A stretch of DNA of 28,263 nucleotides from contig JAMQCK010000325.1 in assembly GCA_024196135.1 (NCBI GenBank), positions 1 to 28,263 on the forward strand, in the 5' to 3' direction. The notes under the pieces were generated by a model. It was not told where the DNA came from, did no database searches, and worked only from the letters and a program-made list of their open reading frames with translations. The position numbers and the translations under genes are program-made. Below are positions 18,781 through 27,498 of this stretch, one piece after another. The DNA comes from Pleurotus ostreatus/Saccharomyces cerevisiae fusant. Taxonomy: Eukaryota > Opisthokonta. Each line of letters opens with the position of its first letter. Position 1 is the first letter of the stretch.

Positions 18781-18996
18781 ATGGACTTCTTCCGCGAGTT
18801 CTCGCTTTCGAGCGTCAACGACTCCTCAGCATCACTATCATCGCCCGCACCCAGCGAGCAACCATCCTCGAGCCATGGCTCTTCCGCACGGCATGACGCA
18901 CCTCTGCCAGTCTCCGACGCGTCTCTCGACGACGTCGAGAACGCACCCGCCGATTACGAGCGCAGTACCGTTGCGTTCTACTGCGTCGTTGCATGA
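18781..18996 (+). CDS. Lipopeptide mating-pheromone precursor (CaaX type)
   Basis: A 71-residue protein with the architecture of homobasidiomycete pheromone precursors. It starts MDFF, has a polar Ser/Pro/Asp-rich pro-region, and ends ERSTVAFYCVVA. The last four residues, C-V-V-A, are a CaaX box: the cysteine (residue 68) would be farnesylated, VVA removed and the new end carboxymethylated. The acidic-basic pair E60-R61 is at the usual distance (7-8 residues) for the internal processing site, giving a mature peptide of about nine residues (ERSTVAFYC). Secreted pheromone would act on an STE3-type receptor of compatible mates, but no receptor is visible in the window. A TATA box and repeated TTATTGT elements lie upstream, and a candidate 3' UTR intron follows. 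Genes this small are often missed by automatic annotation. Confidence 0.9.
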   Translation: MDFFREFSLSSVNDSSASLSSPAPSEQPSSSHGSSARHDAPLPVSDASLDDVENAPADYERSTVAFYCVVA

Positions 18997-19028
18997 CGAC
19001 GCCTTACAAGCTCGACACATTCTGTCTT

Positions 19029-19079
19029 GTAAGTCCGCCGCATAGTCCCGCTCTTCTCACTTACTGACCACATCCGCAG
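19029..19079 (+). other. Probable 3' UTR intron of the pheromone gene
   Basis: GTAAGT at 19029, a branch-like CTGAC and CCGCAG ending at 19079 define a 51-nt intron of standard size, starting 33 bp after the stop codon. It does not affect the protein. It supports the view that a spliced transcript crosses this locus. Confidence 0.5.
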
Positions 19080-19558
19080 GAGAAACCTACCAACATGAAC
19101 CCTCTTCACCCGTCTTCGACATCGCCGGCACAGGCATGCGCGCGATCCACACTCTCCTTCCCCTGTTACTGTTTCTCTTCTCTCTACTGCTCATCGTTAT
19201 CTTTATTCATCATCACAATCGTCAACGTTCATTCTTATACGACTCGCTGTCGTTGTACTCTACCTGTACTTCGAACTTTCTCTCCTTCTTGGACCCGCGG
19301 ACTGGATGAGGATTCGTGTAGCTACAACCCTCGCCTGCGCCGCATTTGTACTTTTCGACCTATGTATTCAACTACCTACTTCCCTGTTACGCCGCCAGGG
19401 CGTACTACTGCTTGTATCATACCATACAGCGCCTACGTATTCCTTTCTCTACCTGTCTACCTATCTTTCTACTGCAATCAAGGACTCTGAACATCTCTGT
19501 ACGCCCGGCAGCGTCCACCCCGCCGAACTTCAACCATGAGACGAAAACACGTGAAACC
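19080..19558. other. Pyrimidine-rich region between pheromone gene and SDH3
   Basis: About 480 bp, rich in C and T on the plus strand, with several short overlapping frames rich in Ser, Tyr and Leu that I regard as non-coding. It probably holds the 3' UTR of the pheromone gene and the upstream part of the SDH3 promoter. Confidence 0.4.
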
Positions 19559-19566
19559 TGATTGGC
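19559..19566 (-). promoter_or_regulatory. Inverted CCAAT box upstream of SDH3
   Basis: TGATTGGC (reverse complement GCCAATCA) lies about 100 bp before the SDH3 start. CCAAT boxes bound by the HAP/NF-Y complex are typical of fungal respiratory genes. Assignment is by position and sequence only. Confidence 0.4.
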
Positions 19567-19664
19567 TCCCGCCTGCCGGGCCGCTGCCCCAGCTTCCGGC
19601 TATTGCCGTCCGCATCTTGTTCTCCTCCTCGTCCTCCTCCCTCCTCCGCTGGTCGTACCTCATC

Positions 19665-20405
19665 ATGCTCGCCACTCGCGCTGTTGGACTCGGACCTGCC
19701 CTCAGGCGGTCGGCGCTTGCGCAGACTGGTGCGTGCTGGAGCAAGGCGCGAAGATGCTGCGATCCTGACCTCAGACAGGCCGCGCCGCGGCGCGCAATGT
19801 CGCTAGCAAGCGGTAAGTGTATGCACAATGGCCGAAGGATGTCATCTCTAAAGGAGCAACAGCTTCGTGCAGATTCAGTCCCTGAAGCCGTCCGCGACGG
19901 AGGGCATCCTCAACGAGCAGCGTCTCCGCCGGCCCAACAGCCCCCACATGACGATCTACCAGCCGCAGTTGACATGGTATAGCTCTATCGCCAACCGTAT
20001 CACTGGTGTTGGCCTTAGCGTCCGTGCGTACTACCTCATCTTCTTACTGATCCCCGCGCTTACGGTCCCAACTCCAGTCCTCTACGGCTTCTCGCTCGGC
20101 TACCTCTTCCTCCCGGGCACCTTCGACAGCGCGCACGTCGTCGACTTCGTCGCCGGCCTCCCCGACGCTGTCAAGTACGCCGGCAAGACCATCCTTGCGC
20201 TGCCTTTCGCCTACCACGGTTGGAACGGCGTGCGCCACTTGGGCTGGGACATGGGCAAATGTGCGTCATCGGCTTTACTACCAGGCTTACGATCTCACTA
20301 ACGTTACCTTTCTCGACAGTCTTGACACTCAAGAACTCGTACCGTGCGGGCTACGCCGTGCTCGCAGCGACCGGTGTCTCGACCATTGCCCTCGTCCTTT
20401 TGTAA
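19665..20405 (+). CDS. SDH3: Succinate dehydrogenase cytochrome b560 subunit (complex II, SDHC)
   Basis: This subunit anchors complex II in the mitochondrial inner membrane and helps form the ubiquinone and heme b sites. Exons 19665-19728, 19779-19812, 19863-20260 and 20320-20405 give 193 residues; introns are 50, 50 and 59 nt. The first 35 residues are rich in Arg, Ala and Ser without acidic residues, as in a mitochondrial presequence. The family signature RPNSPHMTIYQPQ (57-68 and on) leads into S-S-I-A-N-R-I-T-G (73-81). Three hydrophobic helices follow. The second signature, H-G-W-N-G-V-R-H-L-G-W-D (151-162), contains the expected heme-ligand histidine. The gene is convergent with the GGPP synthase gene, 114 bp away. 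Confidence 0.95.
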
Positions 20406-20519
20406 TTCTATAGCACGGAATTGTAGACCCAAATGCATGCATGAATACCCGATCAGTCTACCGCGGTACGAAAGCGGCGATCGTCCATGTCCCTCACCAA
20501 TACCATCGAATGCGCAGAT

Positions 20520-21919
20520 CTATACCCTTGGCCTCTCGATCTTGCCAGGGTCGACGTGCAGGTAGTCAACCAAGGTCTCAAGGGTCTCGTTCCCGCCCAA
20601 GCGCTTGATCTCCGCCCTCGTCTGATCCTCGAGCTTCTGCATCACCTCGACCGTGTAGTCGTAAGACTTCGTCACGTCCGTCAGGTGGTCGATCGCCTTC
20701 ACCTTGAGCGTTGGTGTGGTCGGTCGCTGCTTCAGGATGTCTGCGAAAGAGCGCGATTCCGAGGTCAGCACGCTGTCTTCCAAAGACGCCGCTCGAGAAC
20801 ATGACTAACCTTCGAGCGTACGGTCCCCTGCACTCGCCTGAATACCGTGGATCATCGGGAAGGAGTACTTGCCTTCCGAGATGTCGTCTGCGAAGCCCTT
20901 CGTGTTGGTGTACTACGACATGTCAGCACCTGGTTAATTTTCCGACGCTCGTCCCTAGGACTGACCTCCGTGCTATAGATGTTCATGAAGTCGTCCCGGA
21001 TCTGGCCAAAGATCCCGACGAGATTCATTAGGGGGACGTAGTCTCTACACGCCGGTCAGTAATCATCCATCCCCACTACCCACTCTCCATAGACAGGTGC
21101 TCACCTATCCGTGTTCGTCGTCCCACACGCCCTCAGCAGACGCGCTGCGAGGCGCAGCAGGCCGCTCGCCTCTGGGGGTTGGCAAGTCAGAGACCCAAGC
21201 AAGCTAGCTGGGAAGTACGCACTTCCGTTGATCATGCGCACATACTCCTCCTCGGTCGGACACCGGTGCGTATCCCGCCACAGGATATCCAGCCCCTGCC
21301 CTCGGAAGAGAGATAGCAGCTCCTCTGCAGGCCTTGCGTTAGCACGACGTCTTCCTCGTAGTCCTACTTCTTCCACGCTGGCATCTGCGAACACCGCGCC
21401 GCGCTGGATTTTACCCACTCACCCGTCAGAATATCCTCCAGCCTCGGCGTCTTCGCAGTCAGGAAGGGATAAAGCTTCTTCACGTCCGCGTAGACCTTGG
21501 CGCACGCGTAGTTTCCCGCGTTCATGGTCTGCGGAATGCCGTAGACAATGTGGGCGGCTGGGAAGTTGGGGGTTAGCAAGGGCGAGGGCAACGTTTAGTG
21601 AATGCACTGAGACTGACCAGGCTGTCCGCGTCGCGTGTCCGAGTTGTCTTCAATGTCGTCTAGCCTACGCAAGACGCGTCAGTCTCAATGTGTCTTCTTC
21701 GCAATCCCCTTCGACCACCACCACCGACTTTCGTGTCTCCTCCTTCCACATCCATCATCCACCTACTCACATCAACGATGCTGCATGCAGCCCCGCGACA
21801 ACCTGCGCTACGGCTTGCACGGCGTCGGGCGGGGCGTTTAACCAGAGGTTGAGCCCTGCGATGAGGCGACCGCGGATGTCCTTGCCTTTATGTTGCGCAG
21901 TGTACGCGAAGGGGGCCAT
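20520..21919 (-). CDS. BTS1: Geranylgeranyl diphosphate synthase (trans-prenyltransferase)
   Basis: It condenses isopentenyl diphosphate with farnesyl diphosphate to GGPP, used for protein prenylation and terpenoids. Eight exons on the minus strand (21919-21771, 21664-21618, 21557-21423, 21324-21223, 21171-21105, 21044-20966, 20912-20810 and 20740-20520) give 300 residues, normal for fungal GGPP synthases. The first aspartate-rich motif is DDIED (52-56) in L-D-D-I-E-D-N-S; the second is DDFMN (184-188) in G-Q-I-R-D-D-F-M-N. Other family blocks are N-A-G-N-Y-A, G-Q-G-L-D-I-L-W-R-D, K-G-F-A-D-D-I-S-E-G-K-(Y)-S-F-P and I-L-K-Q-R. The start is the first ATG before the conserved P-F-A-Y-T block. 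Some fungal homologues have a longer N-terminus, so an upstream exon is possible. Confidence 0.92.
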
Positions 21920-22204
21920 GATGGACTACATGAGGTAGTAAGCGAGAGGGTTCAGCGAATGCGGAGATTTATCAGTTCAGGAAGGGAAGCGCGGCTGGAT
22001 GAGAGGGATGCTCGGCATGAGAGGGGACTTGGTTAGGAAGAAAGGCTGGGTGGGTGATGTTTGCGCAGGCCTAGATTGGCCAAACAAGCTTGGGATAACC
22101 AGCAGGACACGGGATAGCGACATGGGTATGCCACAAGCCGGGATAGCCAGCGACAGGCGATAGCAGTTATCGTCGAGCAAGGTTCAAGGGCCTTAGGCCC
22201 ATCC

Positions 22205-22280
22205 AGACCGAACTCCAGATCTCAAGACCGAGTTGCACATCCGAAGATCGACTTCGCATATCCAAAGATTGGCCCCGCGT
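22205..22280. repeat. Degenerate ~20-bp tandem repeat
   Basis: Four successive units of 20-21 bp share the pattern AGACCGA-x2-T-x4-ATC: GACCGAACT, GACCGAGTT, GATCGACTT and a weaker GATTGG unit. The first three are clear and the fourth is diverged. Confidence 0.6.
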
Positions 22281-22501
22281 ACCTTTTCGTCTTCTTTCAC
22301 ATGCGCGGCCTCGGACGGAAGGTGCGCGAGCACGTCGTCGAAGAAGGACATGGTGGTGGTAGTTGCGGCGGTGGTTCTGCAGCCGGTCTCGGTCGTGGTA
22401 TTGGTAGGCGCGCTTTCTGCGGTTGTGGTGGTGGTTCTTCGCTAAGTCGTACCAGCTTCAGTCGTCGTGAGCCGAGGCGCTACCGCGGGAGATGCAAATC
22501 T

Positions 22502-22547
22502 GCGATAATCGCGTGTCGCGTGATAACAGGTGATAACCGCGTGTCGT
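22502..22547. repeat. GATAA direct repeats
   Basis: GATAATCGCGTGTCG and GATAACCGCGTGTCG are direct repeats differing at one base, with a further GATAACAG between them. They give three GATAA cores in 46 bp; GATA is the core site of fungal GATA-factor regulators. Confidence 0.55.
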
Positions 22548-22646
22548 GGTCAACGTGCAAAGCGCCTGATTTTCAGCAATTGGCGATGGAAATTCTGACC
22601 GACGTCTCGTCGACCGATTTTGCTTCGCCGCCCAGATATCGCCAGA

Positions 22647-22710
22647 GATGGCGTCGACCGACAAGGTTGAGATGGCGTCGACCGACAAGGTTGAGATAGC
22701 GCCGCTTGAC
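22647..22710. repeat. 24-bp tandem repeat, two exact copies plus a diverged part
   Basis: GATGGCGTCGACCGACAAGG followed by TTGA is repeated exactly at 22647-22670 and 22671-22694, then continues as a diverged partial unit (GATAGCGCCGCTTGAC). The unit length is a multiple of three and the repeat stays open in several frames, but I see no supporting gene. Confidence 0.8.
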
Positions 22711-23281
22711 TATCATGACCTGACTGATTCTGAGCCGCAGCCGCCCGATTGAGCGCTATCGATGGTGCACCTGTACGACATGCCCACCGTCGCTGGCGAG
22801 GGCCCAGCCTCACAGCGGGGGTCGCCCGGTGGGAACTCATGCTGTACTTAGCAAGTCGCGGTAGGAGTCGGAGGCCTGAGAGAGGAAGAGCGGGTAAAGG
22901 TCACGTACGGACAATGTTGAAGCTCCTGAATCCCCATTAGGATGAATGCCTGTCAATGTCCACTGCGTCTGAATCCCGGCTCGTCGATGTTCATGCTCGA
23001 TAGCGAGACTTTCAGCCGTTGAATCACACTAGGTTTTGGTGAAGAAGACAGATTCAGTTGCATACTAGTACATACAGTGTTGCATAAAGCCCAAATAAAT
23101 AGCCCTATAAGTTATGTGCGTGCATAATGTGGTATCCAGCGCGTATCATGCCAGTCTACGCGGTGTCCATAATGTGGGGTGAGATGTCTCGCACTGTATG
23201 TGGCGAGGAGTCGCACCGATAGCTGGTGGTTCGTAAACTCTATGTGTCGAAAGCGATGCAATGCAGTAAGGTTTGCCGGCG

Positions 23282-23294
23282 CCCCATTATGGGG
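23282..23294. terminator. Perfect inverted repeat downstream of the PCL cyclin
   Basis: CCCCAT-T-ATGGGG, six-base arms around one base, lies about 50 bp past the cyclin stop codon on the minus strand. Nearby are two copies of CATAATGTGG. A role in 3'-end formation is only a guess. Confidence 0.25.
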
Positions 23295-23345
23295 TACCAA
23301 CGGGAAGGGGCGGAGCCCGACGGTAGCCCGTATGAGGGCACTCGT

Positions 23346-24254
23346 CTATGAGGCGACGACGGTGACCGCGCAGATCTGGCTGAGCGGCGTGTCGCTGAGC
23401 ACGAGGTGCGGCTTCGACGCGGCGACCTTGCGGACATGCTTGTGCGCCGGCGGGAGCATATCGGCGGTGTGCGGCGTGCGCGGCGGCGTCGAGTCGGCGG
23501 AGGACACGGAGGAGACTGGGCTCATAGACGCATCGCGGGGGACCTCCTCGATCTCCTCGCGCACGATGCGCCGCGCAGGCTTGCTGTGCCGGCACGCGGG
23601 CGTCGGCTCCGCACAGCCGAGGAGCGCGTCGCAGTGCGCGAGCAGGTCCGCCTCCTTGAAGCCGAGGTCGAAGTCGAGGACGGCGAGGAACTCGCGCTCG
23701 ATGAGGCCGATGTCCGCCTTGGAGAACTCGGCGGTGTAGCGCGCCCAGTGGCAGTTTTTGGGGGAGCAGTCGTTCAGGTACTAAGAAGGACGTGAGATGG
23801 GGTAATCGATGCAAAGGCGCTTGTGAAACGTACCTTGGCTGCCACGATGAGGGCGCCGAGGAAGATGCGCTCGTGCACGTAGGCGTCGGAGGCCACGCGC
23901 AGATGCGGCTTGCACCTATCGATGTAGGCGAGGAGGACGAGGACGACAGTGATGGGGACTTCAGCGCGGGCGATCACGCGTTGGATGAGCTCGGTGAAGG
24001 CGATGCGCTTTTGGTCGCGGCGTGCAGAGCGGCCGCGCTTCATCGCGGATGAGCGCCCGAGGGCGAAGTCAACCGTGTCCACAGTTACGTCGACGACGTA
24101 GTCTGTAGATACGGTTGAGTATCGTGAGGATTTCTGTGGAGGAGCTGGTCGTACCGATCACTGCACGGTTGACCGGGACCTTGAGAACGTCTGCGAGTGC
24201 AGGATGGTGAAGCGCCGGATCGACGAGGCTCAGGTGGTGGATGTTGCGCGTCAT
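23346..24254 (-). CDS. Pho85-type cyclin (PCL1/PCL2 family)
   Basis: PCL cyclins activate a Pho85/CDK5-like kinase in cell-cycle entry, polarity or nutrient signalling. Exons on the minus strand are 24254-24155, 24102-23834 and 23780-23346, with introns of 52 and 53 nt, giving 267 residues. The cyclin box (about 55-170) contains R-I-A-F-T-E-L-I-Q-R-V-I, V-L-V-L-L-A-Y-I-D-R, H-E-R-I-F-L-G-A-L-I-V-A-A-K-Y-L-N-D and I-G-L-I-E-R-E-F-L-A-V-L-D-F-D-L, all typical of the PCL1/2/9 group rather than of B-type cyclins. The C-terminal 90 residues are Ser/Pro-rich with a Glu-rich patch and S-P/T-P sites, as in other phosphorylated cyclin tails. Which yeast PCL it matches best cannot be decided by eye. 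Confidence 0.88.
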
Positions 24255-24349
24255 GGTGATTGAGGCGGGGTAAAGGCTCGAGGAGGCAAAGAACTGGAGG
24301 CGGAGGCGGGGGCGGCTGCAGTTGACGACATGACGGAAGCTCTCGAGCT

Positions 24350-24357
24350 CTTATAAA
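24350..24357 (-). promoter_or_regulatory. TATA-like box of the PCL cyclin gene
   Basis: Read on the minus strand the site is TTTATAAG, about 95 bp upstream of the cyclin start codon. No other TATA-like site is closer. Confidence 0.45.
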
Positions 24358-25624
24358 GATGTGATTGTCGGAAGACACGCGAAGATTCCGCTGTGCTGAT
24401 TGCGTGCACAATGAAGGGGACGTCGAGGCCCGTTTCCATATCTGGTGCGAGGATTGTGGGCCTGGGTCGCACGTTCTGGACTCGCTGATCCGGAAAACAA
24501 GGTGCCCGACCAACCGGGGACGCGCCGGAGATTGATGCGCCCTCAGATCGCCGCCCCCGCGTCCCGACTCCGCCCCGCAATTTATTGAACCGATCGGTAC
24601 CAGACGCTTGGCGGGGTACGTCCAAGTCGCTCTTGCTGTCCTCCAACCTCTCTGAAAAGCGCAATTTTTGTCAGACAGAGATGGACTCTGTTCCAGCACG
24701 GTCTACAACGACTCATGACCCTACGAAGCGAACCCGGGCGACGAGGAGAGCATCGCGCGAACGTTCTGGACAGCCGATGCTGATGCGGGTTTGAGTGAGC
24801 CTGGAATGCCTCAGTCGGTAACGGCGTGAGAGAATACGATGCCGGGTACTTGCCGACCCCCTCTCCCATTCAAAACCTTGAGTGCGGCATCTCGGCTAGC
24901 TCGTATCCTGGTTGGTTCGCTTGCCATCGACGGTCTTTGCTCAGGTGCCCTTCGCCAAAGATGGTCTGGAGGCGTATCTTTACAATTACCTTTTCTATAC
25001 CCCATCTACTGAGCTGACCATCGTCGATCTCGACTACGTTATCTGCAATCCAGATGCTTGTTAGCGCCAGCCATGACCGCAACATGACCACGACATGATG
25101 CACCTGTCCGGATTAGCGCCTGAAAACGGGACGTTGTTGTAGTCAAGCTGCTTACCTACTCCACCTGATGGGTCGGTGTGCCCCAGTTCGCAAAGCCGAC
25201 GGTACGAGGCAATCCTAAAACTCAACCTTCCTAGATTTTGATGCCGCACCAGGGTCCCGGGTAGAGGAGCTACGCGAGCATTTGTTGCGCTAATTTCTGC
25301 TGCTTCCTTGATACTACCCGTCTCTGTCGCAGCCGTCGATGTCGATCCTTTCGCTCCCGATGCTCGTACAGAGGTCGGTGCCTTTGACCACCGAGACGAA
25401 CGTCAGACAGCAGGCCGAAAAAGTCGGTGTGACGCCTCCGTGACACTCGACATGCGGCGCCCACGCTCTTTTCGGGAACAAAGCGCACGGCACTTTTTCA
25501 TCTCCAGCACCACAACCTCATCCACGCTCGACGCTAACCGGCAGAGGCGACAGCGGCCCTTCCCTGGACTTCTTGGACATATCTGCGCATTTTCTCTGAC
25601 CGTGGCTCCATCGAACAGGATCCA
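24358..25624. other. Intergenic region without recognised gene
   Basis: About 1.27 kb between the divergent cyclin gene and the next gene. Short open frames on both strands show no conserved content and no plausible splice-joined protein that I could find. Confidence 0.4.
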
Positions 25625-26512
25625 ATGACGATCCCTCTCTTCCCGCCACATAATGTCGGCGCCTCGTCCTCGTACGCTCGTCGTCCGTCAGACAAGGCGC
25701 GGGATGGAGAGGTCCTCCAGCTTCGACCCTCCGACGTCGTGGGCGCTTTCCTCGGCGACGCCACTCTTGCCCGCCGTCTTTATGTCACGGACATCTACCT
25801 CTATGAAGAGCGCGAACTCCCCATGCACGAGTTTCTCCGCGTCGACTTCTACGACCGCTGCACGGGAATGTGCAACTGCATCTTCGTTGAGCGAGCGGCA
25901 CCCGCGCAGGTGAGCGTGCCCCAAAAGCTATGCGCCTCGTGTCACGATCGTTGATTAATTCATGCATGCAGACCCTGGTGGAGGAGGCGGATAACGCATT
26001 CCTCAAAACGTTCGCTTGCTTCTTCGCTGGCGGAGAAGCGGTGGACAGCTTCATTATCCCTTGCCGCCGCAGCTACACGCGCAGACCAAGGCAGTTAGCC
26101 GAGAAGCAGTACCGACTACTTCGATCTTTGCATATGCCACCCGAGCAGCCCTTCACGCTCGAAGAGCTCTCGGTCATATGTGACGTCGTCAGCCAGAAGT
26201 ACCCGGAATACAAGTCACTGACCTCGCAATGCTTTTGGTATGCGAGGAGCGTGCTGGGAATTGTGGCATCGGTTGCTGGCCCGGGTTCGTTCCTTTTTTA
26301 TGCCTACTGCTCCAGGCTAACAAGATATCATGGGCGCAGACGCCGATCACCACGTGTACTCGGCCCCTGAGCACCCCTCCTCGCGGCGGAACCGAGTCTA
26401 TCGCGGCGTCAAGGCTATGTCGCAGGCCCGCGCGAACCACCAGCGCGCCGAGCTTGCATCCGACTTCGAGTCAGCTTGGAAGACATTCAGACGGAGGCTG
26501 GACGACCGGTAG
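25625..26512 (+). CDS. Unrecognised three-exon protein, possibly an agaricomycete-specific family
   Basis: Exons 25625-25909, 25972-26284 and 26340-26512 give 256 residues with introns of 62 and 55 nt. The product has a short polar N-terminus, then a mixed region (R-R-L-Y-V-T-D-I-Y-L-Y-E-E-R-E-L-P-M-H-E-F), and a more conserved-looking core ending in T-S-Q-C-F-W-Y-A-R-S-V (Cys182). The last 60 residues are basic and helical. A single Cys in a C-x-W-(F/Y)-A context recalls papain-like folds in expanded mushroom families of unknown function, but I cannot show a matching His or any activity. Splice consensus and frame support the gene structure well. Confidence 0.75.
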
Positions 26513-27416
26513 GATGGTCCTCTCACGACTCTCGAAAAGTACGAAAGCTCACCCTCCATATCATAGTAGCAGATACGACCGCCGACCGAGCCACAAACGA
26601 GGGGTACGCCACCCGCCGCGGCGACGAAGTTTCGATCACACCACTTCGAGTCGTGCTGAGTAGCGAGATGGGGGATTGAAATTATCTGTGCTGGGTGAGG
26701 TGGGGTGCCTTCGTCTAGAGATGTGAGGTGACTGGGCCTTCAAATTTTGGGGTCGACTTGGACCGGTCAATGGGGTCGACCATCGAGCTACCCGTGGTGT
26801 GGTATGTTCGACTGTGCGTAGCGGTCAACATTTGCGGTCCATGTTGAGGGAGCACCTTATAATCTATCGTAGCATCGCGACAGTTGGCTCCTTCTGTCCT
26901 TCCATTCCGCATGAGCTAGAAAGAGCGAAGCGATCCTCTGGACGGTCGCTGGTGTCCTTCAGGATAGATCAACAGAACTCACAATGGTGTTAGTAAGAAA
27001 GAACGCAACACATTCAGTGGTGGTTCTGTTGGACAGCTCGAACGCTCCAAACCTTCAAACCGAGGGCCGTCAAGGATGGACCTTCCACGGTGGTGGCTGG
27101 CAATTTAGGAATGAGGCACGTGTGTCATGTGGCGTATGTTTCCGGATATGGAACAATAGCCCTGCAATCGTGACAGCGTGACAGTTCCCTTTGTCCGCTC
27201 ACCATCATCAGGCTAACCCCGTTTGCCTTGTTCGCCTGCTTTCATTCAAATTAAGACACAAATTCTTACGAGCCTTTCTCCGCCTACTGTTGTGCAGAGC
27301 ACTCGGCAAAAAGAAAGCCAGCGCGGTTGTGCAGGCGGGCGGCTGAAATGACCACTCATTGTTCGATGTTTGTGTGCGATGTGACGGGGTCAAAGCGGAG
27401 CCGAAGCCAGCCGACG
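26513..27416. other. Intergenic region
   Basis: About 900 bp without a convincing gene. It holds only short open frames lacking conserved content, then the promoter of the F-box-like gene. Confidence 0.4.
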
Positions 27417-27424
27417 TATATAAG
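27417..27424 (+). promoter_or_regulatory. TATA box of the F-box-like gene
   Basis: TATATAAG lies 75 bp before the start codon at 27499, the same sequence as the TATA box of the pheromone gene. Confidence 0.6.
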
Positions 27425-27498
27425 CACTGTCAACAATGATCGCCCGCTTTACCCTTGCCTTTGACTCTCATCCTCATCGTTGACCTCGTCTTCCCGAC

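Larger units (their letters stand above)
21920..23345. other. Gene-free region with several local repeats
   Basis: About 1.4 kb in which I find no recognisable gene. It contains a degenerate 20-bp tandem array, GATAA-containing direct repeats, a 24-bp tandem repeat and a near-palindrome, each listed separately. Short open frames here are Gly-, Val- or Arg-rich translations of simple sequence. Confidence 0.45.

Noticed and set aside
18781..21919. Functional link between the pheromone and the nearby prenyl diphosphate synthase
   Set aside because: The pheromone would use farnesyl diphosphate, while this enzyme consumes it to make GGPP. The proximity gives no evidence of a shared pathway unit.
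22233..22699. Short frames rich in Gly, Val and Cys
   Set aside because: They translate GGTGGT-type simple sequence and lack splice partners or conserved ends. No CaaX-like terminus was seen that would make a second pheromone.
17787..24254. A complete B mating-type locus
   Set aside because: Only one pheromone precursor is seen. The neighbours are SDH3, GGPP synthase and a cyclin, and no seven-helix STE3 receptor is encoded on either strand.
24085..24699. A 204-residue minus-strand frame overlapping the first exon of the cyclin
   Set aside because: The cyclin exon uses another frame with clear family content; this frame shows none and crosses the TATA-like site.
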